Shown: positions 1 to 8,354 of the stretch, piece by piece
Layout of the letters: the number at the start of each line of letters is the position of its first letter
How positions within the stretch are numbered: position 1 is the first letter of the stretch
From: Opitutaceae bacterium
GTDB taxonomy: Bacteria; Verrucomicrobiota; Verrucomicrobiia; Opitutales; Opitutaceae
Length of the DNA: 64,000 nucleotides
Assembly: GCA_028284235.1 (NCBI GenBank)
Contig: JANQSC010000052.1
Coordinates: 1-64,000 of the forward strand
Direction: 5' to 3'
Notes under the pieces: model-generated
The model's database searches: none
Told to the model about the DNA's origin: nothing
The model's input: only the letters and a program-made list of their open reading frames with translations
Made by a program: the position numbers and the translations under genes

Positions 1-1
1 C

Positions 2-616
2 AACTCCGACAGCACCGGATTCGGTATGAGCTTCCGAGCCACGCTCAACGGCCCCGACGACAAACTCGCCTTCTACTCGCGAGCGAATTTCGAGGAGACC
101 GACGGGGCTAAGAGCGCCGACGACGCTCGAGCCGGCGTTGACTACACCAACCAGCTGAACGACGCCTGGAACTGGTTCGTCAGCAGCGAATTCGGACGTG
201 ACGTCATTAAGGACACCGAGCTCTTCGTCACAACCGCCGCCGGTTTTGGATACACCTTCGCCAACACCGAAACGCGCTTCCTCAACATTCGCGGCGGTCT
301 TGGCTATCGCTTCGAAGACTACGACGACTTCAGCGGCCGCGCCGACTTGAGCGCCGCCAGTCTCGACCTCGGACTGGAGCACAAGGAAACACTCAAGTGG
401 GGCAAGCTGGTCAACCGTATCAAGCTGACCCCTACCATCGAGGACTTCGGCAGCTACCGCCTCTATCAGGATACGGCGATCGATCTCCCGCTCAAGACCG
501 ACAACTACAGCGTCCGCATCGGTTTCGCCAACGACTACGACAGCGACGCGGCCCTGAGCGGTCTCGAAGAGCTCGATACCACCTACTACATCCGCCTGGT
601 GCTCAACTGGGAGTAG
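2..616 (+). CDS. DUF481 outer-membrane protein, C-terminal part
   Basis: The reading frame is open from the left edge, so the true start lies outside the window. The visible 204 residues alternate short hydrophobic and charged stretches typical of outer-membrane beta strands (for example RGGLGYRFEDYDD and YSVRIGFANDYDSD) and end in an aromatic strand (YYIRLVLNWE). The pattern fits the DUF481 family (YdiY-like, salt-induced outer-membrane protein), predicted to form a small beta-barrel; substrate and role are unknown. It is followed by a clear terminator. Family assignment is from pattern recognition only. Confidence 0.75.
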   Translation, partial: NSDSTGFGMSFRATLNGPDDKLAFYSRANFEETDGAKSADDARAGVDYTNQLNDAWNWFVSSEFGRDVIKDTELFVTTAAGFGYTFANTETRFLNIRGGLGYRFEDYDDFSGRADLSAASLDLGLEHKETLKWGKLVNRIKLTPTIEDFGSYRLYQDTAIDLPLKTDNYSVRIGFANDYDSDAALSGLEELDTTYYIRLVLNWE

Positions 617-644
617 TCCGAGTCGCCAGCAGCGATCACTTTCA

Positions 645-674
645 CGCCCCGCTCGCGAGAGCCGGGGCGTTTTT
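645..674 (+). terminator. Rho-independent terminator of the DUF481 gene
   Basis: Stem CGCCCCG-CTC, loop GCGA, GAG-(C)-CGGGGCG, followed by TTTTT. It lies 28 bases after the DUF481 stop codon. Confidence 0.85.
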
Positions 675-677
675 CTT

Positions 678-759
678 GGTAGGGACGGACCGCCGGGCCG
701 TCCGTACGGTCGATTGTGACAGGAGCTTTCTGCGGCCCGCCCGGCGGTCGGGCCCTACC
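678..759. repeat. 82-bp intergenic inverted repeat (GGTAGGG type)
   Basis: The left arm begins GGTAGGGACGGACCGCCGG and the right arm, read on the other strand, begins GGTAGGGCCCGACCGCCGG, so the element folds into one long imperfect hairpin. It sits between the convergent DUF481 and ftsY genes. A single similar arm (GGTAGGGACCGACTGCC) occurs at 13482. It resembles REP-type intergenic palindromes. Confidence 0.8.
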
Positions 760-784
760 ATTCAACGCACGGATCGACTCTACA

Positions 785-798
785 AATAGTCTCTAAGT
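785..798. repeat. Solo end of MITE-like family A
   Basis: On the minus strand this reads TTAGAGACTATTTG, close to the terminal sequence (TTAGAGACTGTCTAA) of the MITE-like elements at 17488 and 62780. It abuts the ftsY stop codon. It is short, so chance similarity is possible. Confidence 0.45.
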
Positions 799-799
799 T

Positions 800-1726
800 C
801 TACTCGCCCTCGTCCGATCCGAAGATCGCGTCAACGTAGTTATCGATTCGATACGATTGCAGATCCTCCGCCTTCTCCCCGAAACCTAGGAAGAAGATTG
901 GAAGCTTTAGCTCGCGATAGATCCCCACGAGTGAACCGCCTCGGCTAGTGCCGTCCAGTTTGGTGACGATCAACCCGTCCAAGCCGAACTTCTCGTGGAA
1001 GACGCGGGCCTGTTCGATTGAATTCGAACCCAAGCTGCCGTCCACCACGAGCAGACTGTAGTGCGGCGCCGTCTCGTCGTGCTTCTGCAAGACGCGGCGG
1101 ATTTTAGCCAGCTCGTCCATCAAATTGCTCTTGGTGTGGAGACGCCCCGCTGTGTCGATGATGAGCGTGTCCTTACCCCGGCTCTTGGCCGCTTGCCAGG
1201 AGTCGAAGGCGACCGCCGCCGCGTCCGCCCCGCGTTCGCCGGATACAATGTCAAGCTCCAGTCGGCCCGCCCATTCCTTAAGCTGCTCGATCGCGGCCGC
1301 CCGAAAGGTGTCGCACGCGGCCACGAGCACGTTTCGCCCGTCCGCCTTGCATTGGCTGCCGAGCTTGGCGGTAGTGGTCGTCTTGCCCGAGCCATTGACG
1401 CCGATCAGGCAAATCACCGTCGGCCGGTCTTCTTTAAATTCGATAACGCCTTCCGATCCTTCCAAAACGCGGCGCAATACGGCCGAACCGATAGCGGCGA
1501 CATCCTTGCCTCTCAATCCGCGGTCCTTTTTGTAGGCAGCTTTTGTCTCTTCGACAATCTCTTCGGTCGTCTCGTATCCAAAGTCCGAGGCATAGAGCGC
1601 TTCCTCCAGCTCCTCGATCGTGGAAGCGTCGAGTTTCGCCCGCTTGAAGATTCCGCCGGTTTTATCCGCGATGCTCTTTGCGGATCGAGAAAGCCCCTCT
1701 TTGAATTTCTTGAATAGCGAACGCAT
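800..1726 (-). CDS. ftsY: Signal recognition particle receptor FtsY
   Basis: 308 residues, an FtsY GTPase that docks ribosome-SRP complexes at the inner membrane. The N-terminal helical (N) domain covers about residues 1-95. The G domain shows the P-loop GVNGSGKTTTTAKLG (about 109-123), DTFRAAAIEQL (139-149), DTAGR (191-195) and TKLDGT (255-260). There is no long acidic A region, as in many non-enteric FtsY proteins. The usual DATTGQN segment is VVDGSLGSNS here, a mild deviation. It is the last gene of the ribB-ribH-nusB-ftsY run, 42 bp after nusB. Confidence 0.97.
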   Translation of the reverse strand: MRSLFKKFKEGLSRSAKSIADKTGGIFKRAKLDASTIEELEEALYASDFGYETTEEIVEETKAAYKKDRGLRGKDVAAIGSAVLRRVLEGSEGVIEFKEDRPTVICLIGVNGSGKTTTTAKLGSQCKADGRNVLVAACDTFRAAAIEQLKEWAGRLELDIVSGERGADAAAVAFDSWQAAKSRGKDTLIIDTAGRLHTKSNLMDELAKIRRVLQKHDETAPHYSLLVVDGSLGSNSIEQARVFHEKFGLDGLIVTKLDGTSRGGSLVGIYRELKLPIFFLGFGEKAEDLQSYRIDNYVDAIFGSDEGE

Positions 1727-1768
1727 TGCCTATCCCTTTTTAGAAAACACTTCCACAGGTGTATCCAC

Positions 1769-2218
1769 TCAATCCCAACTCGCCTCGCGCGAGGGCCGGT
1801 TCAACTGTCCGCGCAACCGGTCCAGAATTCCGTTCACGAATCGTCGCGATTCCTCCGCTGAATACAATTTGCTCAGGTCTATGGCCTCGTTGATGGTGAC
1901 TACCGGTGGAATGTCCTTGCGGAACAGCAGTTCGAAAATCGCCATGCGCAGGATCGACAGGTCGATTTTCGCGATACGGTCGAAATCCCAATTGCTCGCG
2001 AGTTCCTGAATCTTGGCGTCGATCGCCTCCCGGTTGTCGATCACCCCGAACACGAGCTCCTCGGCGAACGCGTAGTAGTCGCGTTCCTCTTCCTGCTCCG
2101 AAAAAAAGACCCGCAAGTCCTCATTCAAATCGGTAGGCTCGTTGATCGACCACGAATACAAGTACTGCATGCAGGCAATACGGCACAGGCGGCGCTGAGG
2201 CTTTTTTCCGTCGGCCAT
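1769..2218 (-). CDS. nusB: Transcription antitermination factor NusB
   Basis: 149 residues, all-helical NusB family. NusB binds boxA RNA with NusE (S10) to prevent premature termination in rRNA operons. The N-terminal basic region RRLCRIACMQYLYSW and the C-terminal signature (IAKIDLSILRMAIFEL, then PPVVTINEAIDLSKLYSAEE and RRFVNGILDRL) are clear. It lies 6 bp downstream of ribH, a common pairing in bacteria, and upstream of ftsY in the same orientation. Confidence 0.96.
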   Translation of the reverse strand: MADGKKPQRRLCRIACMQYLYSWSINEPTDLNEDLRVFFSEQEEERDYYAFAEELVFGVIDNREAIDAKIQELASNWDFDRIAKIDLSILRMAIFELLFRKDIPPVVTINEAIDLSKLYSAEESRRFVNGILDRLRGQLNRPSREASWD

Positions 2219-2224
2219 GGCGAA

Positions 2225-2695
2225 CTATCGGTAGCTCCGGCGCAGCTGGGCCATTTCCAGCGCGCATTGACCGAATTCGACCCCTTTCGGAATCGAGCCG
2301 ACGCATCGCTCTTTCACCTGCTCCTCGTTATCGCCAACGATCACTCCATTGACGACGGGAATTCCCGAGTCCAGGGAGACTTGCTGCAAGCCGATGTTGG
2401 ACGCGTCCGCGACTAGTTCAAAGTGCTTCGTCCCGCCAGCGATGATCACGCCCAGGGCGATAATCACGTCGTACCGTCCCTTGCCCGCCACCATCTGGAC
2501 AGCGATCGGCAGTTCGTTGGACCCCGGCACGCGCTCGATCGAAATCTGGTCTTCCGCCACGCCTGCGTCCCGCAAAGTGGACCGGGCCGCTTCGAGCAAG
2601 CCGTCCACGTATACCTGGTTGTAACGCGCCGCAACGATAGCGACCCGGAATTCCGATCCGTCGATTTTGACAGGCTCTGGCGATAGTTGGCTCAT
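2225..2695 (-). CDS. ribH: 6,7-dimethyl-8-ribityllumazine synthase
   Basis: Penultimate step of riboflavin synthesis: condenses 5-amino-6-ribitylamino-uracil with 3,4-dihydroxy-2-butanone-4-phosphate. From the internal ATG (MSQLSPEPVK) the protein is 156 residues, the usual length; an upstream in-frame ATG at 2746 would add 17 residues of no family resemblance. Motifs include AARYNQVYVDGLLEAA, VPGSNELPIAVQMV and IIAGGTKHFELVADA with the catalytic His. It follows the ribB gene by about 90 bp. Confidence 0.95.
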   Translation of the reverse strand: MSQLSPEPVKIDGSEFRVAIVAARYNQVYVDGLLEAARSTLRDAGVAEDQISIERVPGSNELPIAVQMVAGKGRYDVIIALGVIIAGGTKHFELVADASNIGLQQVSLDSGIPVVNGVIVGDNEEQVKERCVGSIPKGVEFGQCALEMAQLRRSYR

Positions 2696-2785
2696 TGTAA
2701 GAACAGGGTGGGAAGAGACACGGGAATGCCCCGCTTGCCCCGCCATGTAAAGTCGGAATTCCCAATTATCGGAGATTCCGCCCCG

Positions 2786-3880
2786 CTAGAGCGACACTTG
2801 TTCGACAATCTCCAGCCCGTGCCCGTCCAAACCGACGACATTGCGGCTGGTATTAGAAAGCAGGCGAATCTTCTCCAAACCGAGGGACACCAGAATCTGG
2901 GCGCCGATCCCGTAGTCGCGCAGTCCCATGTCGGCGGGCTTGTCGCTCGTGTCGTCGATCTGGGAAAATCCCTTGTCCGGCCGGCTGATAAACACCACCG
3001 CCCCGGATCCCTCCGAGCCGATTCGCTTCAACGCCGACTGAAGCGGGTCGCAGCCGCCGTCGCCCGACTTTCGGAACAAGTCGAAAAACAAATTCTCCGC
3101 GTGCACACGCACCAAAGTCGGCTCGGGACCGATTTCGCCCGCGACCAGCGCGAAGTGCTCGAGCTGGTCCAGTTTACTGCGGAACACCTTGAGTCGAAAC
3201 GATCCGTGGTCGCTCTCGAACGGCAGATCGCGAACCTCCTCGACGAGCCGGTCCCGCTTGCTTCGGTACTCGATCAGGGCCGCGATCGAAATCATCTTCA
3301 GCCCGAACTTCCGCTTGAACGCGGCCAGCTCGGGAATCCGGGCCATCGTTCCGTCGTCGTTGAGAATCTCGCAAATCGCCGCGCACGGGAACAGTCCCGC
3401 CAAGGACGCCAGATCGATGGCCGCCTCCGTATGGCCGGCCCGCTCCAGGACGCCGCCGTCCTTCGCTTTGAGCGGAAAAATGTGACCCGGCTGCACGAAC
3501 GCGCTCGGCGACGCCTCCGGATCCCCGAGCAATTGCAGGGTGCGAAACCGATCGTAGGCGCTGATGCCGGTCGTGATCCCCTCCGCCGCGTCGATCGAAA
3601 TGGTGAAATCCGTCTTATGCGCCTCGCGGTTTTCGTCGACCATCCGATTGATCCCCAATCGCTGCAAATGGTGAGCCGTGCACGGGGCGCAAATCAGTCC
3701 CCTGGCGTGCTGGATCATCATGTTCACCACCTCGGGCGTGACCTTCGAAGCCGCGACGATCAAATCGCCCTCGTTCTCGCGACCCTCGTCGTCGGTGACG
3801 ATTACCGGCTGCCCGGCCGCGATCTCAGCAATGGCGGACTCGACGCTGTCGAACGCGATTTCTTCCTCAACTTGGCTCAT
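2786..3880 (-). CDS. ribB: 3,4-dihydroxy-2-butanone-4-phosphate synthase with degenerate GTP cyclohydrolase II domain
   Basis: 364 residues from MSQVEEEI. The N-terminal half is a complete RibB domain: acidic loop TDDEGRENEGDLI, ICAPCTAHHLQRLGI, FVQPGHIFPL and RAGHTEAAIDLA with the metal-binding His. The C-terminal half has the GTP cyclohydrolase II fold but lacks its active site. The zinc cysteines of the usual HSEC and RCDCG motifs are replaced (HAEN; GDGGC) and the RQEGRGIGL loop reads RPDKGFSQI. The tail LRDYGIGAQIL and IRLLSNTSRNVVGLDGHGLE is still recognisable. This matches a RibB fused to an inactive RibA-like domain, as reported for RibBX-type proteins. A true RibA should be encoded elsewhere. 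Confidence 0.92.
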   Translation of the reverse strand: MSQVEEEIAFDSVESAIAEIAAGQPVIVTDDEGRENEGDLIVAASKVTPEVVNMMIQHARGLICAPCTAHHLQRLGINRMVDENREAHKTDFTISIDAAEGITTGISAYDRFRTLQLLGDPEASPSAFVQPGHIFPLKAKDGGVLERAGHTEAAIDLASLAGLFPCAAICEILNDDGTMARIPELAAFKRKFGLKMISIAALIEYRSKRDRLVEEVRDLPFESDHGSFRLKVFRSKLDQLEHFALVAGEIGPEPTLVRVHAENLFFDLFRKSGDGGCDPLQSALKRIGSEGSGAVVFISRPDKGFSQIDDTSDKPADMGLRDYGIGAQILVSLGLEKIRLLSNTSRNVVGLDGHGLEIVEQVSL

Positions 3881-3942
3881 TTCGCCCACAATGAAACGCA
3901 ACGCCCGCCAAAGACAACCCGATACAGTCGAACCATCCAGGC

Positions 3943-3975
3943 AAAAAAAAGCAGGGCTCCGTTCGAAAGCCCCGC
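3943..3975 (-). terminator. Terminator-like hairpin in the ribB leader
   Basis: Read on the minus strand, GCGGGGCT, a 9-nt loop and AGCCCTGC are followed by eight T residues. It lies upstream of ribB, between its start codon and a TATAAT box, so it could act as an attenuator. No FMN riboswitch consensus is visible nearby. Confidence 0.65.
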
Positions 3976-3993
3976 TTCTTAACAATCCATCTA

Positions 3994-3999
3994 ATTATA
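3994..3999 (-). promoter_or_regulatory. Candidate -10 box for the rib operon
   Basis: A perfect TATAAT on the minus strand in an AT-rich stretch, about 115 bp before the ribB start. The -35 region is weak (CGTTTT-like). This is a motif match only. Confidence 0.4.
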
Positions 4000-4097
4000 G
4001 GAACAAAATCAATAATACGAAAACGTCTAATAAATTTGTCTGCCCCAAGTAACGGCAGCGCACAAAGCCAACTTGAGTAAACTCGCTCATTTTTCTG

Positions 4098-4118
4098 AAA
4101 AAAAGCGCGGAAAGCGCT
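4098..4118 (-). terminator. Second terminator-like hairpin upstream of ribB
   Basis: Minus strand: AGCGC, TTTCC loop, GCGCT, then TTTTTTT. No minus-strand gene ends just upstream, so its role is unclear. Confidence 0.45.
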
Positions 4119-4318
4119 CACCCCGCTCTCCGCCCATCCCTCCATACACGCGAGGACGCCGCTACGCGCCAGCCCCCATGCTCCTACTCATCAGCGACTT
4201 GCGAAGTTAACGCACCCCAAGCTGCGAACCCGGAAGCCATCCAAACAAAAATCGATCTTTTTTCTCGAAATCGCCCCCCAAACCCAGCTTTCTCAACACG
4301 CGCCGCCCAATTTCCACC

Positions 4319-5068
4319 GTGATTATCGCCGAAAACCTCACCAAGACATTCCGAGACCGGAAACGCGGGCTCGTGAGGGCCGTCACTCAAGTCAGCTTCA
4401 CCTGCGAGCCCGGGAAGATATTCGGCCTCCTCGGGGCCAACGGGGCCGGTAAAACCACCACCCTTCGCATGCTCGCCACTCTGCTCGAACCCACCCAAGG
4501 CAGCGCGACCATCGCCGGATTCGACATCCAAAAAGACCCGGAAGACGTCCGCCGTTCGATCGGCTTTCTCTCCGGCAGCACCGCTCTCTACGGGCGTCTC
4601 ACCGCCCGCGAGATGATCGCCTATTTCGGCAAGCTCAACGGCCTCCACGGCGCGGCCCTCGACCGGCGCGTCGACGCCCTCGTCGAGCAGTTGGAAATCG
4701 GGGAATTCCAAAACGGCCGCTGCGACAAACTCTCCACCGGGCAAAAACAACGCGTCTCCATCGCCCGCTCCATCGTTCACAGCCCGCCCGTCATGATTTT
4801 CGACGAGCCCACCAGCGGGCTCGACGTAATGACCTCGCAGACAATCATGTCGTTCATCGAGCAATGCCGCGCCGACAAGCTCACCGTCGTCTTCTCCACC
4901 CACATCATGAGCGAAGTCGAACGACTCTGCGACCAAGTCGCCATCGTCCACCGCGGTGTCGTCGCCGCCGAAGGAACCGTCGAAGCGCTGCGGCAGCGGA
5001 CCGGCGAAGCAGCCATGGAAAACGCGTTCCTCAAAATTGTGAACTCCATGGAGGTCGAAGATGCTTAG
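4319..5068 (+). CDS. ABC-2 transporter ATPase, NatA-like
   Basis: 249 residues starting with GTG. The ATPase has Walker A GANGAGKTTTLRML, Q-loop region, signature LSTGQKQRVSIARS and Walker B VMIFDEPTSGLD, followed by the switch His (STHIMSE). The short C-terminus (GEAAMENAFLKIV) is like NatA/DrrA-type exporters. The next gene overlaps it by 8 bp and encodes an ABC-2 permease, so the pair forms one exporter. NatAB of Bacillus exports sodium; the substrate here is not shown by sequence. Confidence 0.88.
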   Translation: MIIAENLTKTFRDRKRGLVRAVTQVSFTCEPGKIFGLLGANGAGKTTTLRMLATLLEPTQGSATIAGFDIQKDPEDVRRSIGFLSGSTALYGRLTAREMIAYFGKLNGLHGAALDRRVDALVEQLEIGEFQNGRCDKLSTGQKQRVSIARSIVHSPPVMIFDEPTSGLDVMTSQTIMSFIEQCRADKLTVVFSTHIMSEVERLCDQVAIVHRGVVAAEGTVEALRQRTGEAAMENAFLKIVNSMEVEDA

Positions 5069-6263
5069 CCAGTCCCTCAGCCTCATAGTCTTTCGCAAAG
5101 AGCTCCGCGAGACACTCCGCGACAAGCGCGTCATCCTCGGCGTAATTGTTTCGCCACTACTGGTCACCCCGCTCCTCATGGGGACCTTCCTGTTTTTCGT
5201 CGGCAAGAAGACCATCGACAACCGGGAGAAGACCATCGAAGTCGGCATCTTCGAAGAAGCCGCGTTTCCCCAACTCGTGGACCATCTCGAAAACCAAGAC
5301 GCCGTCAGCCTCAAGCCCTATTCCACGCGCGAAGACGCCGAAAACGCTGTGAAGGAACGGAAGGCCCAAGTCGCCGTAGTCGTCGCCGAAGACGCCGCGT
5401 CCGCCTACCAAGCCAACGCGTCGGCTCCGCTCGAGATCATATTCAACGCCGCCAACGAAAATTCCTTCAACGCCTTGAGCCGACTGCAGGAGACGATTCG
5501 AAGATTCGACCGGGAAGCCCTCGCCCAACGCATCGAAGGCGCCCAGCTCCCCGAACAATTCGCCCGGCCCACGCGTATCGAGCGTGTGAATATCGCGACC
5601 AGCACATCCGCGGGCTCCTTCGCCCTCGGACTCATTCTCCCCTACATCATCGTCATGAGCGCCGCATTCGGTAGCATCCAAACCGCCTTCGATATCTGCG
5701 CCGGCGAAAAAGAGCGCGGCACCATGGAAACCCTCCTCGTTTCCCCCGCCTCCCGCTACCAAATTGTGGTCGGAAAGCTGCTCACGATCCTGGTCATCAG
5801 TCTCATTGCGTCCTGCTGCGCCCTGACCGGAATACTCGTCCCCATCTCTCTCGGCGTGGAGCACTTCAAAGGAATGATTGGAGACATGATCTCCTTCAAC
5901 TTCGTATCCGTTTTCTGGATGATGCTCATCGTCATTCCGCTCGCCTTGTTCACCTCTTCGATCCTACTCGTGATTTCCAGCTTTTCGCGAAACCAGAAGG
6001 AGGCGCAGACATACATTTTCCCGTTCTTCTCGATCGTCATCCTGCCGGCCATGCTCTCGTCGATCCTCGGCGCCGAGTCGCAACTCTACACCGCGTTCAT
6101 CCCCATTCTCAACATATCGCTCACAATGAAGCAGATATTCGGCGACGTCTTCGACCCTCTCTACTTCGGAATCGCCCTCGGCTCGTCGCTCATCTACGCC
6201 CTCATCGCCGTCCGAATTGCCGCCGCCTTCTTCCAGCGCGAGCAAATCCTCTTCCGGACGTAG
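5061..6263 (+). CDS. ABC-2 transporter permease, NatB-like
   Basis: 400 residues. There is one N-terminal membrane segment (VSPLLVTPLLMGTFLFFVG, about 29-47), then a soluble extracytoplasmic domain to about residue 190. A cluster of five further membrane segments begins at LGLILPYIIVMSAAFGS. The conserved CAGEKERGTMETLLVSP after the first of these is diagnostic of ABC-2/NatB-type permeases. It is translationally coupled to the ATPase and likely exports ions or small toxic compounds. Confidence 0.87.
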   Translation: MLSQSLSLIVFRKELRETLRDKRVILGVIVSPLLVTPLLMGTFLFFVGKKTIDNREKTIEVGIFEEAAFPQLVDHLENQDAVSLKPYSTREDAENAVKERKAQVAVVVAEDAASAYQANASAPLEIIFNAANENSFNALSRLQETIRRFDREALAQRIEGAQLPEQFARPTRIERVNIATSTSAGSFALGLILPYIIVMSAAFGSIQTAFDICAGEKERGTMETLLVSPASRYQIVVGKLLTILVISLIASCCALTGILVPISLGVEHFKGMIGDMISFNFVSVFWMMLIVIPLALFTSSILLVISSFSRNQKEAQTYIFPFFSIVILPAMLSSILGAESQLYTAFIPILNISLTMKQIFGDVFDPLYFGIALGSSLIYALIAVRIAAAFFQREQILFRT

Positions 6264-6314
6264 CGTAGCAATCGTGACAACAAGATTGAGCGTTTCGTTC
6301 GGAGTTCTCAGCTT

Positions 6315-7331
6315 CTAGAGAGCGCTCAATTCCTTATAGTTATCCACGGTCGCCGGGTGAACCTCGACCCAATGCCCTTCGCCAATCTCCTTGTATTCGC
6401 CCGGAGTCGAAGCGATTTCCTCGCTTACCTCGATAGGACTACGTCGAGCAAAATAGCAACCTGGTGGAGGATCTATCGGTGAAGGAACGTCACCTCTCAA
6501 CACGGTCCTCTTCTTGCTAATACCTGGACGAGGGTCCGGGATCGCGGAAATGAGAGCTTTTGTGTATTCATGTACTGGATTCCGGAACAATTCCTCACCA
6601 TCCGCGAGTTCGACAAATTTACCCAGATACATTACTCCAACCCGGTCGGAAATTACTCGGACCACGGATAAGTCGTGAGCGATGAACAGATAGGAAATGT
6701 TCATTTCTTCCTGCAAGTCCATCAGGAGATTGAGTATCTGGCTCTGAACCGAAACATCCAATGCGGACACCGGTTCGTCGCATATAATCAGTTTTGGTTC
6801 GAGGGATATCGCTCGCGCGATGCCGATGCGCTGTCGCTGCCCGCCGGAAAACTCGAATGGGTACTTTTCCGTCGACGACTGTGGAAGTCCAACCTTGTCG
6901 AGTAGTCCCTTCACCTTTTGGCGCCGCTCAATCGCGTTTCCGATCTTCTGAATGACAAATGGCTCTTCCAGAATCTCCCCTATGGTGTGCCTGGAATTGA
7001 GCGATTCCGCTGGATCCTGGAATATGATCTGCATATCTCGCCGCAACGGGCGCAGTTCGGATTTACCCATGAGCTCGATATTCTGTCCATCAAAGCGGAC
7101 TCTTCCAGAGGTTGGCTTCAGCAATCTGCAGATCGCTTTCCCCAGCGTCGACTTACCGCAACCCGACTCTCCCACCAGTCCGAGTGTTTCACCGGGCATG
7201 ATGGAGAAGCTCACATCGTCGACCGCCTTGCAATAGCGCTTAGCCCGCGAGAACACGCCCTCTTTTACCGGAAAGTGAACTTTGAGATTCTCGACTTCGA
7301 GAAGTGGCTTGCTCTCTCTATTTTCCATCAC
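6315..7331 (-). CDS. Peptide ABC transporter ATPase, DppF/OppF type
   Basis: 338 residues. Walker [14 protein letters not shown], signature FSGGQRQRIGIARA, Walker B LIICDEPVSALDVSVQ, and the C-terminal oligopeptide-transporter tail (PPGCYFARR...EGHWVEVHP). It is the last gene of a five-gene minus-strand operon. Together with the neighbouring ATPase it corresponds to the two halves of the fused YejF protein of enterobacteria. It powers import of short peptides or peptide-like compounds. Confidence 0.93.
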   Translation of the reverse strand: MMENRESKPLLEVENLKVHFPVKEGVFSRAKRYCKAVDDVSFSIMPGETLGLVGESGCGKSTLGKAICRLLKPTSGRVRFDGQNIELMGKSELRPLRRDMQIIFQDPAESLNSRHTIGEILEEPFVIQKIGNAIERRQKVKGLLDKVGLPQSSTEKYPFEFSGGQRQRIGIARAISLEPKLIICDEPVSALDVSVQSQILNLLMDLQEEMNISYLFIAHDLSVVRVISDRVGVMYLGKFVELADGEELFRNPVHEYTKALISAIPDPRPGISKKRTVLRGDVPSPIDPPPGCYFARRSPIEVSEEIASTPGEYKEIGEGHWVEVHPATVDNYKELSAL

Positions 7332-7337
7332 GTGTAG

Positions 7338-8345
7338 TTAGAACGTCCTCACATAAGGGCAATCCTCAACCCAGTGATCCTCACCGATGTTTACCAAATC
7401 AGGCCGAACGGTCGCGAACTCATCGGACTGCAAGTACTCTTGAATACTCGGATGCCATGAACGTGGGGCAAAACGGGCTCCCACCGGCATATTCATGAGA
7501 CTGGGAACTGATCCTTCTATTGTATTCAACTTTTCCTTCCGAGGTGAGTCGATTCTCGGGATTGAACTCATAAGGCCTTTGGTGTACAAGTGTTGGGGTT
7601 GATTGAATATCGCGTTAATCGGACCCCGTTCTGCTACCCGTCCCGCATACATGACAACCACGTCGTCGCAGGTTTCGGCAATCACGCCCAGGTCGTGAGT
7701 GATCATGATTACGGACATTCCAAGGCTGTCTTGCAGCGATTTGAGCAAGTCCAGTATCTGAGCCTGGACTGTGACGTCCAAAGCGGTCGTAGGCTCATCG
7801 GCGATTACGATTTTAGGATTGCAGGCCAATGCGATCGCGATAACCACGCGCTGTCGCATTCCTCCAGACAGTTGATGCGGATACTCAGATACTCGCACTT
7901 CCGGCGAAGGGATCCCAACCATTTGCAGCAGCTCGATTGAGCGATCCCAGGCGTCCTTCTTACTCAAACCCTCATGGATTAGAAGCGACTCGCTTAGCTG
8001 CTTTCCAATCCTCTGAACCGGATTGAGAGCCGTCATCGGCTCCTGGAATATCATGCTAATCTCAGCGCCTCGAATCTCGTGCATTCGTTCATCGGATACA
8101 CTCGCCAAATCTTCGTCGCCATAGAATACTCGCCCACCAAGGATCTTGCCAGCAGGCTGCGGCAATAACCTCATTATAGACATGGCAGTCACGCTCTTGC
8201 CGCAACCAGACTCGCCTACTATGCCGAGAGTTTTTCCCGCTTGCAAATCGAACGACACTCCGTCCACGGCGGTCACTTGACCGCTATCGGTGTCGAACGC
8301 TGCGACTAGATCGCGAACAGACAGTATGCCAGCGCTATCTCTCAT
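7338..8345 (-). CDS. Peptide ABC transporter ATPase, DppD/OppD type
   Basis: 335 residues. Walker [15 protein letters not shown], signature [15 protein letters not shown], Walker [17 protein letters not shown], and oligopeptide C-terminal extension ending HWVEDCPYV. It lies 6 bp upstream of the second ATPase and 9 bp after the binding-protein gene, so it forms the heterodimeric ATPase of the importer. Confidence 0.93.
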   Translation of the reverse strand: MRDSAGILSVRDLVAAFDTDSGQVTAVDGVSFDLQAGKTLGIVGESGCGKSVTAMSIMRLLPQPAGKILGGRVFYGDEDLASVSDERMHEIRGAEISMIFQEPMTALNPVQRIGKQLSESLLIHEGLSKKDAWDRSIELLQMVGIPSPEVRVSEYPHQLSGGMRQRVVIAIALACNPKIVIADEPTTALDVTVQAQILDLLKSLQDSLGMSVIMITHDLGVIAETCDDVVVMYAGRVAERGPINAIFNQPQHLYTKGLMSSIPRIDSPRKEKLNTIEGSVPSLMNMPVGARFAPRSWHPSIQEYLQSDEFATVRPDLVNIGEDHWVEDCPYVRTF

Positions 8346-8354
8346 AAAACCCGA

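Noticed and set aside
2687..3982. 431-residue open frame on the plus strand opposite ribB
   Set aside because: Arg-rich antisense shadow of a clearly conserved gene; no family resemblance.
3880..4318. FMN riboswitch before ribB
   Set aside because: None of the conserved FMN-element blocks could be found on the minus strand; only simple terminator hairpins are seen.
4184..5314. 376-residue open frame on the minus strand opposite the NatA-like gene
   Set aside because: Antisense shadow; the plus-strand ABC motifs are decisive.
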